Shown here in pieces: positions 17,103-25,088 of a stretch of DNA of 64,000 nucleotides. The stretch spans positions 39,439 through 103,438 of the forward strand of contig DATENM010000065.1 of NCBI GenBank assembly GCA_035275065.1. Reading direction: 5' to 3'. Position 1 is the stretch's first letter, and each line of letters opens with the position of its first letter. Made by a program: the position numbers and the translations under genes. The notes under the pieces were generated by a model. The model saw only the letters and a program-made list of their open reading frames with translations, was not told the DNA's origin and made no database searches. This DNA is from Blastocatellia bacterium. Lineage in GTDB: Bacteria; Acidobacteriota; Blastocatellia; UBA7656.

Positions 17103-18344
17103 TTACTGCTCACCCTTCTGCGGGATGAGAATGTAGACTTTGTCTTTGAACACAAAGATGACGCGCGCATCCGACGGGAAGCCGGTAAAGAACGGCTTGA
17201 TCTTCTCTTCTTTAGCCAGCAGGTCGCGGTAGACATCGCTGTCGCGAATGACCTGGACGACCGGCAGACCTTTGCCGGAATCGTAATCCCGATCCATCCA
17301 GGTGCCGTCGTGCAGCCAGAACTGATGACTGCCGACTTTGCGCGAAGCCACGCGCGGCGCGGCGCTTGGGCGGAGAAATGAAGCAGCCGGGCCGCTCACT
17401 GCGTCGTCGCGTCGCGTCCTTGAATACTCACGGTCGCGACCGCGAGTCGGCGGCGGCGGCGGCGGCGCAATCGTTTCGGATGCAACGGCGCTGTCGGCTT
17501 TGGCGCGCTCTTCGGTGCGGCTCGGTTGCGCGGTCGCAGCCTTCGCGGCGTCACGGTCGCCGGCGACCGGCTTCGATTCTTTCTCGTCACTCTTTGACTG
17601 CGGCGCTCCGGCAGCCGTAGCCGGCGCGGCAGGCGGCGTCTGTGTTTCGTTTTTGGCGATGGTCTGATCAGCAGGCTTCGGCTCGGCAGGCTGTGACGCC
17701 GCCACGACACCCGGCTGTACGTTCGATGGCGCCGCAGCGCCGCCGGCTGCGTCTTTAGCGTCTGCTGTCGCGCCCGGTGCCGGCTTTTCACTCGGCGCTG
17801 CGGCCACGGTCTTTGTCGCGGGCGCTTCCGTCGCGGTATTCGCTGCGGCGACTGAGCCGCCGGTCGCGTTATCCTGAACAGGGTTAGCAGCGGGCGCGCT
17901 TGCCGTCGCCTGGGCGTTGGCCGGTTCAGTAGTCGAAGGAGGCTGCCCGGCGGGCGTCGCGCGGTGCGACACGGCCAGCGGCAAGGTAATCGCAAGCACA
18001 ATCGCCGCCGCCGCCGCCATCGCCCATTGCGGCGCGGTCAGCGCCCCGAGCCAGCGTCTGGCCGGCGAGATGGCTGGCCGGCGCTCGACGGTCGCCACTG
18101 CCGGCGTCGGCGCGGCCTCGGCCTGTGCCAGTCGCGTCAGAGCGATGATTGACTTGCGGCAGGGCGAGCATGCCGCGAGGTGCGACTCGTAGCCCGCCAC
18201 CGCGCTTGCCGACAGCCGGCGCTCGACGTAGGCGCTGGCCAGGTCGGCGTCAAACTCCGCACAGAGCGACGCGGCGTTGCCCGGTCTGCCGCCTTGCGCG
18301 CCGAGCAGCCGGTCAATCGTTTTATCCTGCGTTTTGGTGAACAT
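17103..18344 (-). CDS. Membrane-anchored zinc-finger anti-sigma factor
   Basis: 413 residues. The N-terminal ~90 contain a zf-HC2-type module (upstream Cys, then HLAACSPC, the HxxxCxxC ligands) that in this family holds an ECF sigma factor inactive. One transmembrane segment lies at about 107-127 (MAAAAAIVLAITLPLAV). It is followed by ~170 low-complexity Ala/Pro/Glu/Lys residues in the periplasm, then a short conserved C-terminal domain with a HQFWLHDGTWMDRDY motif. It is encoded 61 nt behind the sigma gene on the same strand, which supports a cognate pair. The C-terminal domain is probably the signal-sensing part; its ligand is unknown. Confidence 0.82.
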   Translation of the reverse strand: MFTKTQDKTIDRLLGAQGGRPGNAASLCAEFDADLASAYVERRLSASAVAGYESHLAACSPCRKSIIALTRLAQAEAAPTPAVATVERRPAISPARRWLGALTAPQWAMAAAAAIVLAITLPLAVSHRATPAGQPPSTTEPANAQATASAPAANPVQDNATGGSVAAANTATEAPATKTVAAAPSEKPAPGATADAKDAAGGAAAPSNVQPGVVAASQPAEPKPADQTIAKNETQTPPAAPATAAGAPQSKSDEKESKPVAGDRDAAKAATAQPSRTEERAKADSAVASETIAPPPPPPTRGRDREYSRTRRDDAVSGPAASFLRPSAAPRVASRKVGSHQFWLHDGTWMDRDYDSGKGLPVVQVIRDSDVYRDLLAKEEKIKPFFTGFPSDARVIFVFKDKVYILIPQKGEQ

Positions 18345-18405
18345 CTTCTATCCTTCAGGGTCGCTCCGATACTAAAGAACGGCGGTGGGCGACCCGCTTG
18401 CGAGT

Positions 18406-19386
18406 TTATTTCATGCCGTGCTGGACGACCGCATTGCCCGCACCTTTTGCCGATGGGTCTTCGGCACGCTGCGTCGCGTCGAACAGGTGCTCGCGCACGC
18501 TGTGATTCATCTCTTCGGCGGCAAGCTGTATGGCTTCGGCGACCTCGCGGCGGTTGAAGCCGTGGTCGCGCGCCAGACTCTTTTCGATGAGCTTGCGCAG
18601 GCGCTTCTGCACTTTCATCAGCCAGCGGCTGATGGTCGCTTCGTGAACGTCGAACAATTGGCCGATCTCGCGCAGCGTCATCTCTTCATAGTAGTAGTAG
18701 GCGAGCAGCAAACGCTCGCGCGCCTCAAGCTCCTGGATGGCGCGGCGCAGGGCGGCGGCGACTCCTGTGCGATAGCGATCATTGACGAACGAGACTTCGG
18801 GCGCGACGTGGCGCTCGGCGGCCTCGGCGCTCGCCAGCCGCTCAATGTCTTCCGGCTCTTCGGTCTGCACCAGGCGGCTGGTCTGCCGGTGCTGATCGGC
18901 GGAGAGTTGAAAGACCACGGCCCGCAGCCAGCCGCGCAGCGAGCCGCGACCGGAATAGAACGAGAACTTGCTGACCCGCACGCCCGCCGATTCGCGCAGC
19001 CCATATAGCTCGGCGAAGGTCGAGTCGGCGAGCTGTTCGGCGGCGCCGGCGTCTTGCGTCATGGTGCGGGCAATGTTGATTAGATAGGAGCGGTAATCGC
19101 GGTAGAAGTCCGCCCACGCGGCATCGTCTCCTTTGGCGCAGGCCACAGCCAGACAGAGGTCGTCAGAGTTGAGCGAAGTGAAATAATCGGTGACCGCCTG
19201 GCGGGCTTCGGCGGTGGGGCCGGGGTTGCCGGTCGTTTCCTCGATCTGTGACCCAAGATACTTTTTCGCCGAGGCGTGCAGCGCCGCCGCCAGTTCCGCC
19301 TCGCTGACGCTATAGGGCTGGCGGATGTGCGCGGCGACTTCTTCGATCTCTTTTTTGAACGCTTGTTGAAAGTCTTCAACCGTCAT
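18406..19386 (-). CDS. ECF-type RNA polymerase sigma factor with N- and C-terminal extensions
   Basis: 326 residues, longer than a typical ~190-residue ECF sigma. Region 2 is at about 75-160 (DDAAWADFYRDYRSYL, then GRGSLRGWLRAVV). Region 4 is at about 215-275, with LLAYYYYEEMTLREIGQLFDVHEATISRWL as the -35-binding helix-turn-helix. About 70 extra residues precede region 2 and about 50 follow region 4. It is the first gene of a two-gene unit with the zinc-finger anti-sigma. The signal and regulon cannot be inferred from this window. Confidence 0.88.
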   Translation of the reverse strand: MTVEDFQQAFKKEIEEVAAHIRQPYSVSEAELAAALHASAKKYLGSQIEETTGNPGPTAEARQAVTDYFTSLNSDDLCLAVACAKGDDAAWADFYRDYRSYLINIARTMTQDAGAAEQLADSTFAELYGLRESAGVRVSKFSFYSGRGSLRGWLRAVVFQLSADQHRQTSRLVQTEEPEDIERLASAEAAERHVAPEVSFVNDRYRTGVAAALRRAIQELEARERLLLAYYYYEEMTLREIGQLFDVHEATISRWLMKVQKRLRKLIEKSLARDHGFNRREVAEAIQLAAEEMNHSVREHLFDATQRAEDPSAKGAGNAVVQHGMK

Positions 19387-19527
19387 GGGTCACCCGGGCG
19401 CTCGTCTGGTCTTGTACGCTGGTTGAACAATCAGTTTGAGGCGAGACTATGCTAACACAAAAAAGGCGGCTTTGCGTAGGCATTGCGGCGGGTTGCGGCG
19501 GGCAATCCTGGCTGGACTCGGCTGACT

Positions 19528-19597
19528 AACCGCAGAGGGCGCAGAGGCGCGCAGAGGCCGGATCAATCCTCTGCGCGCCTCTGCGCCCTCTGCGGTT
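19528..19597. repeat. Inverted repeat of the CCGCAGAG family, 30-bp perfect arms
   Basis: Arms 19528-19557 and 19568-19597 with a 10-nt loop. The core GCAGAGG units match those at 9231 and 49886, but the intervening bases differ and are compensated in the opposite arm. Confidence 0.9.
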
Positions 19598-19603
19598 TAA
19601 CTT

Positions 19604-20164
19604 TTAGAGTTTGGCTTTTTGTGTCACAGGCGCTCTGGCGGCGCGCGCCTGTTTGATGAAGCTGTCGGCGATCTTGCCATAGACGGTGCCGAAGAGCGAG
19701 CCGACCTTGCCGCTGGCGACAACGATGTGGGTCTTCGAGTCAATCACGGTGAACGGGAACTCGATGGTGAACGGCAAACGCTCGACCTCAATCCACAGGT
19801 CGGCGTCGCTGGCGTCTTTGGTGATTACCAGACCGAGCTGTTGAAAGTCGCGGCGGCGTTGCAGCGCGCTTTCAAGCGACTTGCGCTTCATGTAGCCGGT
19901 GTCCGAGCGCACATAGATCAGACGCGCCGTGGCCAGAATCGCCTGCGGGTCTTTATGGGCGCGCGCCGCGGCAAGCTGATGGCGCTGCGCCGCTTCATCG
20001 TCAGTCGCCTGTGGGGCGGGATTTGCCGCGAGCGTTGCGCCGTGCGCCGGCTCGGTGAGAAAGAGTGAGATGGCGACGATCAGCAGCCAGAGCAACACAA
20101 AGATTGCGGCGAGCTGATAGGCATTGATAAGCAGGCCGATGCCGTTTCTGACTTTGGCGCGCAT
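19604..20164 (-). CDS. Hypothetical membrane-anchored protein
   Basis: 186 residues with one N-terminal membrane helix (about 15-36) and a periplasmic domain of about 120 residues. The domain contains an ARLIYVRSDTGYMKRKSLESALQRR stretch and TKDASDADLWIEVERLPFTIEFPFTVIDS. This pattern, an index or name comparison followed by a beta-rich segment, is reminiscent of outer-membrane lipoprotein accessory folds, but I do not recognise a family. The stop codon abuts a CCGCAGAG hairpin. The neighbours (sigma factor, GntR regulator) suggest no pathway. Confidence 0.6.
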   Translation of the reverse strand: MRAKVRNGIGLLINAYQLAAIFVLLWLLIVAISLFLTEPAHGATLAANPAPQATDDEAAQRHQLAAARAHKDPQAILATARLIYVRSDTGYMKRKSLESALQRRRDFQQLGLVITKDASDADLWIEVERLPFTIEFPFTVIDSKTHIVVASGKVGSLFGTVYGKIADSFIKQARAARAPVTQKAKL

Positions 20165-20302
20165 AACTCGTCCCTCCTTTTCGCGTCCGCCCGTGGCGGT
20201 CTTTGACAGTTGCGAGCATACGGCGAGGAGCGGGCGAGGTGGGCCGGCGCTGTGACACTTTTTTCGACTGTCACAGGCGGGCGCAAGCCGGAAGGAGGCG
20301 CT

Positions 20303-21214
20303 TCAGGAGGCAGGCCCGGCGACGAAGGTTTTCAAGCGCCGCAGCTCATCAAGCGAGGCATCTGCAATAATGCGAAAGACGCGGGCGCGGCAGCCGGCGG
20401 GCAGTTGCCGGGCCGTCAGCGCATCGCAAATGACCAGGGCGCTTGCGGCAAGTCCGCGCGGCCAGCCGCGCCGCCGCGCGTCACGCAAGTCGAGCGCGTC
20501 GGCATCAACCCCAGCCGCCACCAACATCGTGTGCGCCCACTTCAAAAACTCCGGCCAGCGCGACACCACAGAGACTAGCGCATCGTCAGCCGGGCGCGCC
20601 TGTCCGGCCATAGACTGTGGCACAGAGCGCAGCTTCAGCACCGTCAGCGGCGTGTTCGGCGGCAACTGCCGGCGCGCCTCTTCCGCATGCGCAAACATCA
20701 CGACGACCGCCGCGCCCGCCAGCCGTCGCGCGCAGTCATCGAGCCCGGCACCCAGCGTGCGAAAGCCCGTGGCCTCTTCGATCTCGGCCACCAGAATGCG
20801 GCAGAGTTCGGCGTCCGGCTCGATGACCAGAAAATGATCCGGCGGCTGCGCCTCGAAGAAACCACGGACGCCGGCTTGAATGTCGGCCAGGGTGTAGCCG
20901 CGATCACGAGCGATCTGAAAGAGCGTCGCGATGATCTGCTCCAACTCCAGTCGCTCGCCCGGAGGTTGCTCGGCAACCGGGCCGCGCACATAGATGCCGC
21001 TGCCTTTGCGAAACTCGACCCAGCCGCGCGCCGCCAGGTCGCGGTAGGCGGCGCTCACCGTGTTGGCATGGATTTGAAAGCGTTGCGCCAGCTCGCGCGT
21101 GCTCGGCAATCGCTGGCCGGGCTTGAGGTCGAAGCTGACGATGCCGAGCAGAATCTGCGTGGCGAGTTGCTCACGCAGCGGCACATCACTGTTCTTCGAT
21201 AACCAGAGGCGCAT
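20303..21214 (-). CDS. GntR-family transcriptional regulator with unusual C-terminal domain
   Basis: 303 residues. Residues 1-75 are a winged helix of the GntR type (SKNSDVPLREQLATQI, GQRLPSTRELAQRFQIHANTVSAAYRDLAARGWVEFRKGSGIYV), close to the YtrA/MocR-like N-termini. The remaining ~220 residues match none of the FCD, UTRA or aminotransferase effector domains I know; they look like two alpha/beta sub-domains (HFLVIEPDAELCRILVAEIEE; ALVICDALTA). ATG 21214 is chosen; translation further upstream only reads the AAAAAGT repeat. glgC lies upstream on the same strand, separated by that repeat. Confidence 0.75.
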   Translation of the reverse strand: MRLWLSKNSDVPLREQLATQILLGIVSFDLKPGQRLPSTRELAQRFQIHANTVSAAYRDLAARGWVEFRKGSGIYVRGPVAEQPPGERLELEQIIATLFQIARDRGYTLADIQAGVRGFFEAQPPDHFLVIEPDAELCRILVAEIEEATGFRTLGAGLDDCARRLAGAAVVVMFAHAEEARRQLPPNTPLTVLKLRSVPQSMAGQARPADDALVSVVSRWPEFLKWAHTMLVAAGVDADALDLRDARRRGWPRGLAASALVICDALTARQLPAGCRARVFRIIADASLDELRRLKTFVAGPAS

Positions 21215-21334
21215 AAAGAAGTAAAAAGTAAAAAGTAAAAAGTAAAAAGTAAGGCAGGGATTCAATAGGTAGGTCCGGCCTATTGATAATCCGGCTCCTC
21301 ACTTTTGCCTTTTTACTTTTTACTTTTGCCTTAA
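21215..21334. repeat. 7-nt-unit inverted repeat (AAAAAGT) upstream of the GntR gene
   Basis: Left arm 21215-21254 is about five copies of AAAAAGT; right arm 21302-21334 has the reverse units TTTTTAC and TTTTGCC. It fills the glgC-GntR gap and its right arm includes the glgC stop codon. The same unit recurs at 37208-37351. Confidence 0.85.
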
Positions 21335-22620
21335 ATCACCGTGCCGTCGGCGATGACGCCGTGCTTCGGCACAATGACGAGGCCGTCACGAATGAAATAC
21401 CCGTCACCGTCATACTCCTGGTGGCGGGTCTCGTTGAGGATCTGCACGCCTGCGCCGATGCGGGCGTTCTTATCGATGATGGCGCGGCGGATGAAGCAGT
21501 TCGGGCCGATGCCGACACGCGGATAGCCTTTGTTGATGTCGCCCTGCATCTCTTCGATGGTTTGATAAAAGTCCGCGCCCATCATCAGCACGCCTTCCAG
21601 GCGCGAGCCATGCTCGACGCGGCTGCGGATGCCGATGATCGAATCGGTGATCGTCGCGCCGTTGATGATGCAGCCTTCGGTAATGATCGAGCTCTGGATG
21701 CGGCAATCCAACAGCTTCGAGCCCGGCAGGTAGCGCGGGCGCGTGTAGATCGGCGCTTGGGCGTCGAAGAAGTTGAACGGCGGCAGCGGCAACGTCATCT
21801 CGATGTTGGCGCGGTAGAAGGCGCCAATCGTGCCGATGTCTTCCCAGTACCCGTCGAACAGGTGCGCCTGCACGTTGAAGCGCGCCAGCGCTTGCGGCAG
21901 GATCTCTTTGCCGAAGTCAATGGCGTTCGGCATCTCGCTAACCAGTAACTGTTCGAGCGCCTCCTTGCGAAAGACGTAGATGCCCATCGAAGCCAGAAAC
22001 GGGCGGCGTTGCGCCTGTTCGGGCGACAACCCCAGCACAGAGGTGTCAACGCGCATGGGGTTGAGCGCCTCGCCTTTCGGCTTCTCGCTGAACTCGATGA
22101 TGCGCCCGGTGTTATCGATCTTCAGCAGGCCAAATCCCGATGCGTCTTCTTCGCGCGCCGCCGTCACCGCCACGGTAATGTCAGCGCCGGTCTCTTCGTG
22201 GCGGCGCAGGAAGTCGCGGTAGTCCATGCGATAGAGATGGTCGCCGGCGAGAATCAGCACCGTGTCGCCTTTGTTATCGGCCAGGTGCCCGTAGGACTGG
22301 CGCACGGCGTCGGCGGTGCCTTGAAACCAGTCGGGACTTTCGGGAGTGATTTCGGCGGCGATGATTTCGACAAAGCCGTTGGTGAACGGGCTGAAGCGAT
22401 ACGTCCGAGAGATGTGGCGATTGAGCGATGCCGAGTTGTACTGAGTCAAAATGAAGATGCGCATGACATCCGAGTTGATGCAGTTCGACACGGGGATGTC
22501 TATGAGGCGATACTTGCCGCCGAGCGGCACGGCAGGCTTGGCGCGCAGGCGGGTCAACGGGAACAGGCGTTGGCCGACGCCGCCGCCCAGAATGATCGCC
22601 ACTACGTCGTTCATGTCCAT
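21331..22620 (-). CDS. glgC: Glucose-1-phosphate adenylyltransferase (ADP-glucose pyrophosphorylase)
   Basis: Makes ADP-glucose from ATP and glucose-1-phosphate, the committed step of glycogen synthesis. 429 residues: the nucleotidyltransferase domain with GGGVGQRLFPLTRLRAKPAVP, YRLIDIPVSNCINS, WFQGTADAVRQ and AGDHLYRMDY, then a left-handed beta-helix C-terminal domain. ATG 22620 is chosen since GGAGGAG lies 9 nt upstream; a frame start at 22698 adds nonconserved residues. No other glg gene is near. A trehalose-synthase-like enzyme at 45218 may touch the same alpha-glucan metabolism, but that link is speculative. Confidence 0.95.
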   Translation of the reverse strand: MDMNDVVAIILGGGVGQRLFPLTRLRAKPAVPLGGKYRLIDIPVSNCINSDVMRIFILTQYNSASLNRHISRTYRFSPFTNGFVEIIAAEITPESPDWFQGTADAVRQSYGHLADNKGDTVLILAGDHLYRMDYRDFLRRHEETGADITVAVTAAREEDASGFGLLKIDNTGRIIEFSEKPKGEALNPMRVDTSVLGLSPEQAQRRPFLASMGIYVFRKEALEQLLVSEMPNAIDFGKEILPQALARFNVQAHLFDGYWEDIGTIGAFYRANIEMTLPLPPFNFFDAQAPIYTRPRYLPGSKLLDCRIQSSIITEGCIINGATITDSIIGIRSRVEHGSRLEGVLMMGADFYQTIEEMQGDINKGYPRVGIGPNCFIRRAIIDKNARIGAGVQILNETRHQEYDGDGYFIRDGLVIVPKHGVIADGTVI

Positions 22621-22840
22621 CGTCAGTTTCTCCTCCAAAGAGCCTTTCTGAACTGCGCGGAAAGTATAAACCCCGCGCAAGGATTGCGTAAAAGCCATTG
22701 CGACAACAAGGGCGCGCGTTGTGACAAGCCTGTCTCAGGCGGCGCGCTTTTCGCCCTGCCGGTTGCGGCTTTCAGCGCCCGCCGATTATGCTATCAATTC
22801 GCGTGCGACGGTGTGTGAGCTTCTCGACAAAGGACATTGA

Positions 22841-23380
22841 ATGGCGGCATCCCGCGGCAAAACGATCTGTTTCATTGACAACGCAAACGTCTATCACGGC
22901 CAGATCGAAAACGGCTGGCGCATCGATTGGCAAAAATTCACCCGCTTTCTCGAAGAGAACGGCGAAGTCTGGCAGACCTACTTCTTCGCTTCCGAGACCG
23001 ACCCGCCGAGTGACGGCGCGACGGCTTTCTACCAGTTCCTCAAAGAAGACCTGCGGTGGGAGGTCGTTTTGTACACGCTCGGCAAAAAGACCATGCGCTG
23101 CAACGAGTGCGGCCACGAGCATACGACCTATGCCGAAAAGGGCGTAGACGTTGGGCTGGCGACCAAGATGCTGATGCTCGCCGTCAATCAGGCGTACGAA
23201 ACGGCCATCCTGGTTTCGGGTGATCGCGACTACGTTGAAACCGTCCAACACATCAAAGGCCGCGGCCTGCGCGTCGAGATCATCGCCTGGCGCGCCGGGC
23301 TGAGCAACGAGCTGGCCGGCGAATCCTCGTCCCCTGTCGTCCATCTTGACGACCTGCGCGAGCAGATTGAGATGAAGTAA
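22841..23380 (+). CDS. NYN-domain (LabA/DUF88-like) protein with an embedded zinc motif
   Basis: 179 residues of the PIN-like NYN fold, whose members are metal-dependent RNases. Conserved acidic positions are visible: CFIDNANVYH near the N-terminus, KGVDVGLATKM mid-protein and SGDRDYVETV. A CNECGHEH motif with two Cys and two His is inserted before the second acidic motif and may bind zinc. It stands divergent from glgC, and psuG starts 6 nt after its stop, so the two are probably one transcript. An RNA-decay or RNA-modification role together with psuG is possible but inferred. Confidence 0.82.
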   Translation: MAASRGKTICFIDNANVYHGQIENGWRIDWQKFTRFLEENGEVWQTYFFASETDPPSDGATAFYQFLKEDLRWEVVLYTLGKKTMRCNECGHEHTTYAEKGVDVGLATKMLMLAVNQAYETAILVSGDRDYVETVQHIKGRGLRVEIIAWRAGLSNELAGESSSPVVHLDDLREQIEMK

Positions 23381-23386
23381 TGACCG

Positions 23387-24319
23387 ATGACCAGTGACTT
23401 TCTTCATGTCTCGGAAGACGTGCGCGACGCGCAGGCGAATGGGCGCGCGGTGGTGGCGCTCGAAACGACCGTGATCGCGCACGGCTTGCCGCGCCCGCTC
23501 AACCTTGAAACGGCGCGCGAGTGTGAAGCTGTCGTTGTTCGTGAAGGCGCCCACCCGGCCACCATCGGCATCATTGATGGCCGCCTGACCGTCGGCCTGA
23601 GCGAGGCGGAGATCGAACGCTTCGGCGCAGGCCGCGCGCCCGACGGCGACGCGATTGAAAAAGTCGGCTTGAATAACCTGGCAGGCGTGATCGGGCGACG
23701 CGGCTGGGGAGCAACGACCGTGGCAGCGACCCTGCGCATCGCCGCACTCGCGGGCCTGCGCGTCTTTGCGACCGGCGGCATCGGCGGCGTGCATCGCGGC
23801 GCCAGCGAGACCTTTGATGTGTCGGCGGATTTGACCGCGCTCGGACGCACGCCTCTGGTCTGCGTCTGCGCCGGCGCTAAAGCGATCCTTGATCTGCCGA
23901 AGACGGTCGAGGTGCTGGAAACCCTCGGCGTGCCCATTGTCGGTTATCGCACACAGGCGTTCCCGGCCTTCTATTCACGCGAGAGCGGCTTGAGTGTAGA
24001 TGTCACGGTGAACTCGCCCGATGAAGCTGCCGAGCTCGCACTTGATCACTGGCGCACAGGCGGAAAGTCTGCGGTGCTGGTCTGCGCGCCGGTGCCTGAA
24101 GCTTACGAGCTGCCGCGTCAGGAAGCCGAGCGCGCCGTCGAAAGCGCAATCACGATGGCCGAAGAGAAAGGCATTCGCGGCAAGGCGCTGACGCCGTTTC
24201 TATTGACGCAGATGAAAGAGCTGACCGCCGGCCAGACGCTCACCACGAATCGGGCGCTGCTCATAAACAATGCTGCCATCGCCGCGCAGATCGCCGTCTG
24301 CATGGTTAAGCGGTCATAG
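23387..24319 (+). CDS. psuG: Pseudouridine-5'-phosphate glycosidase
   Basis: Splits pseudouridine 5'-phosphate into uracil and ribose-5-phosphate (reversible), the second step of pseudouridine salvage. 310 residues, full length, with the typical start (ALETTVIAHGLPRPLN), ATIGIIDGRLTVGL, FATGGIGGVHRGA, GVPIVGYRTQAFPAFY and TPFLLTQMKELT. No psuK kinase gene adjoins, unlike in enterobacteria. The start codon lies in a run of 7-nt ATGACC-type units and has no clear Shine-Dalgarno sequence, consistent with translational coupling to the NYN gene. The last 6 nt overlap the convergent ogt. Confidence 0.95.
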   Translation: MTSDFLHVSEDVRDAQANGRAVVALETTVIAHGLPRPLNLETARECEAVVVREGAHPATIGIIDGRLTVGLSEAEIERFGAGRAPDGDAIEKVGLNNLAGVIGRRGWGATTVAATLRIAALAGLRVFATGGIGGVHRGASETFDVSADLTALGRTPLVCVCAGAKAILDLPKTVEVLETLGVPIVGYRTQAFPAFYSRESGLSVDVTVNSPDEAAELALDHWRTGGKSAVLVCAPVPEAYELPRQEAERAVESAITMAEEKGIRGKALTPFLLTQMKELTAGQTLTTNRALLINNAAIAAQIAVCMVKRS

Positions 24320-24895
24320 ATAGTTGAGCGTCAACTGTTCGCCGCTCGATACGGTCGGCCCGATGACATTGCGCTCATGTTCGAGCAGCCACTTCTTCCG
24401 CCAGATGCCGCCGCCGTAGCCGCACAGGTTACCATCCGAGCGGATCACGCGATGGCAGGGGATCACCACCGCCAGCGAGTTCCTGCCATTGGCGCGACCG
24501 ACGGCGCGCACGGCCCGCGGGTTGCCGAGGCAGGTGGCCAGCTCGGCGTACGACCAGGTCGCGCCCGGCGGGATCGTTTGTAGCTTTGCCCACACATCGC
24601 GCTCAAACGCCGAGCCGCCTACAATCAGCGGCACCGTAAAAGTCAGTTCCCTGCCCGCGAAGTAGGCTTGCAATTCCCGGCTGATCGTTTCGAGGTGCGC
24701 GTTTGTGCCCGGCTCGATGGGCTGTTTACTCCGCGCCCGCAGCGCAGCGATCTCGCTCTCCAGCTCGCGCCGGTCTACGAACTCAAGCAGGTGCAGGCCT
24801 TCGTGATTGGCCAGCGCCAGCATTGCGCCGAGCGGCGTTTCGATCTGTCGCGCCTGCAAGCCGTCCACTGTGTTGGTTGTTGGCAGCGTGTTCAT
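24314..24895 (-). CDS. ogt: Methylated-DNA-protein-cysteine methyltransferase
   Basis: Transfers methyl groups from O6-methylguanine in DNA to its own cysteine in a suicidal repair reaction. 193 residues. The C-terminal domain has the active-site motif VVIPCHRVI with the acceptor Cys, preceded by the DNA-binding helix region (ATWSYAELATCLGNPRAVRAVGRANGRN). No Ada-type AraC domain is present, so it is an Ogt-type protein. The start could be ATG 24895 or GTG 24901. It ends tail-to-tail with psuG, the stop codons overlapping. Confidence 0.94.
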   Translation of the reverse strand: MNTLPTTNTVDGLQARQIETPLGAMLALANHEGLHLLEFVDRRELESEIAALRARSKQPIEPGTNAHLETISRELQAYFAGRELTFTVPLIVGGSAFERDVWAKLQTIPPGATWSYAELATCLGNPRAVRAVGRANGRNSLAVVIPCHRVIRSDGNLCGYGGGIWRKKWLLEHERNVIGPTVSSGEQLTLNYL

Positions 24896-25007
24896 AGCCA
24901 CATTGTAAATGACGAGTGAGAAATGATGAATGCCGAATCAGGAAGACCAGTCCGCGGCAATACGCGCCCGCTCCATCAGTCATCGTTCATCGCCCATCGT
25001 TTCTGCT

Positions 25008-25035
25008 TTGACATGCGGCGTGGCTTCACTATAAT
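25008..25035 (+). promoter_or_regulatory. Sigma70-type promoter of the cytochrome peroxidase gene
   Basis: TTGACA at 25008-25013, a 16-nt spacer and a perfect TATAAT at 25030-25035. The start point would be near 25042, about 47 nt before the ATG, which is preceded by AGGAGG. Confidence 0.8.
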
Positions 25036-25088
25036 CGCTTAACCCGCAAGCGCAAACTCGATCAATCGTGCATCAGGAGGCAGCCCTT

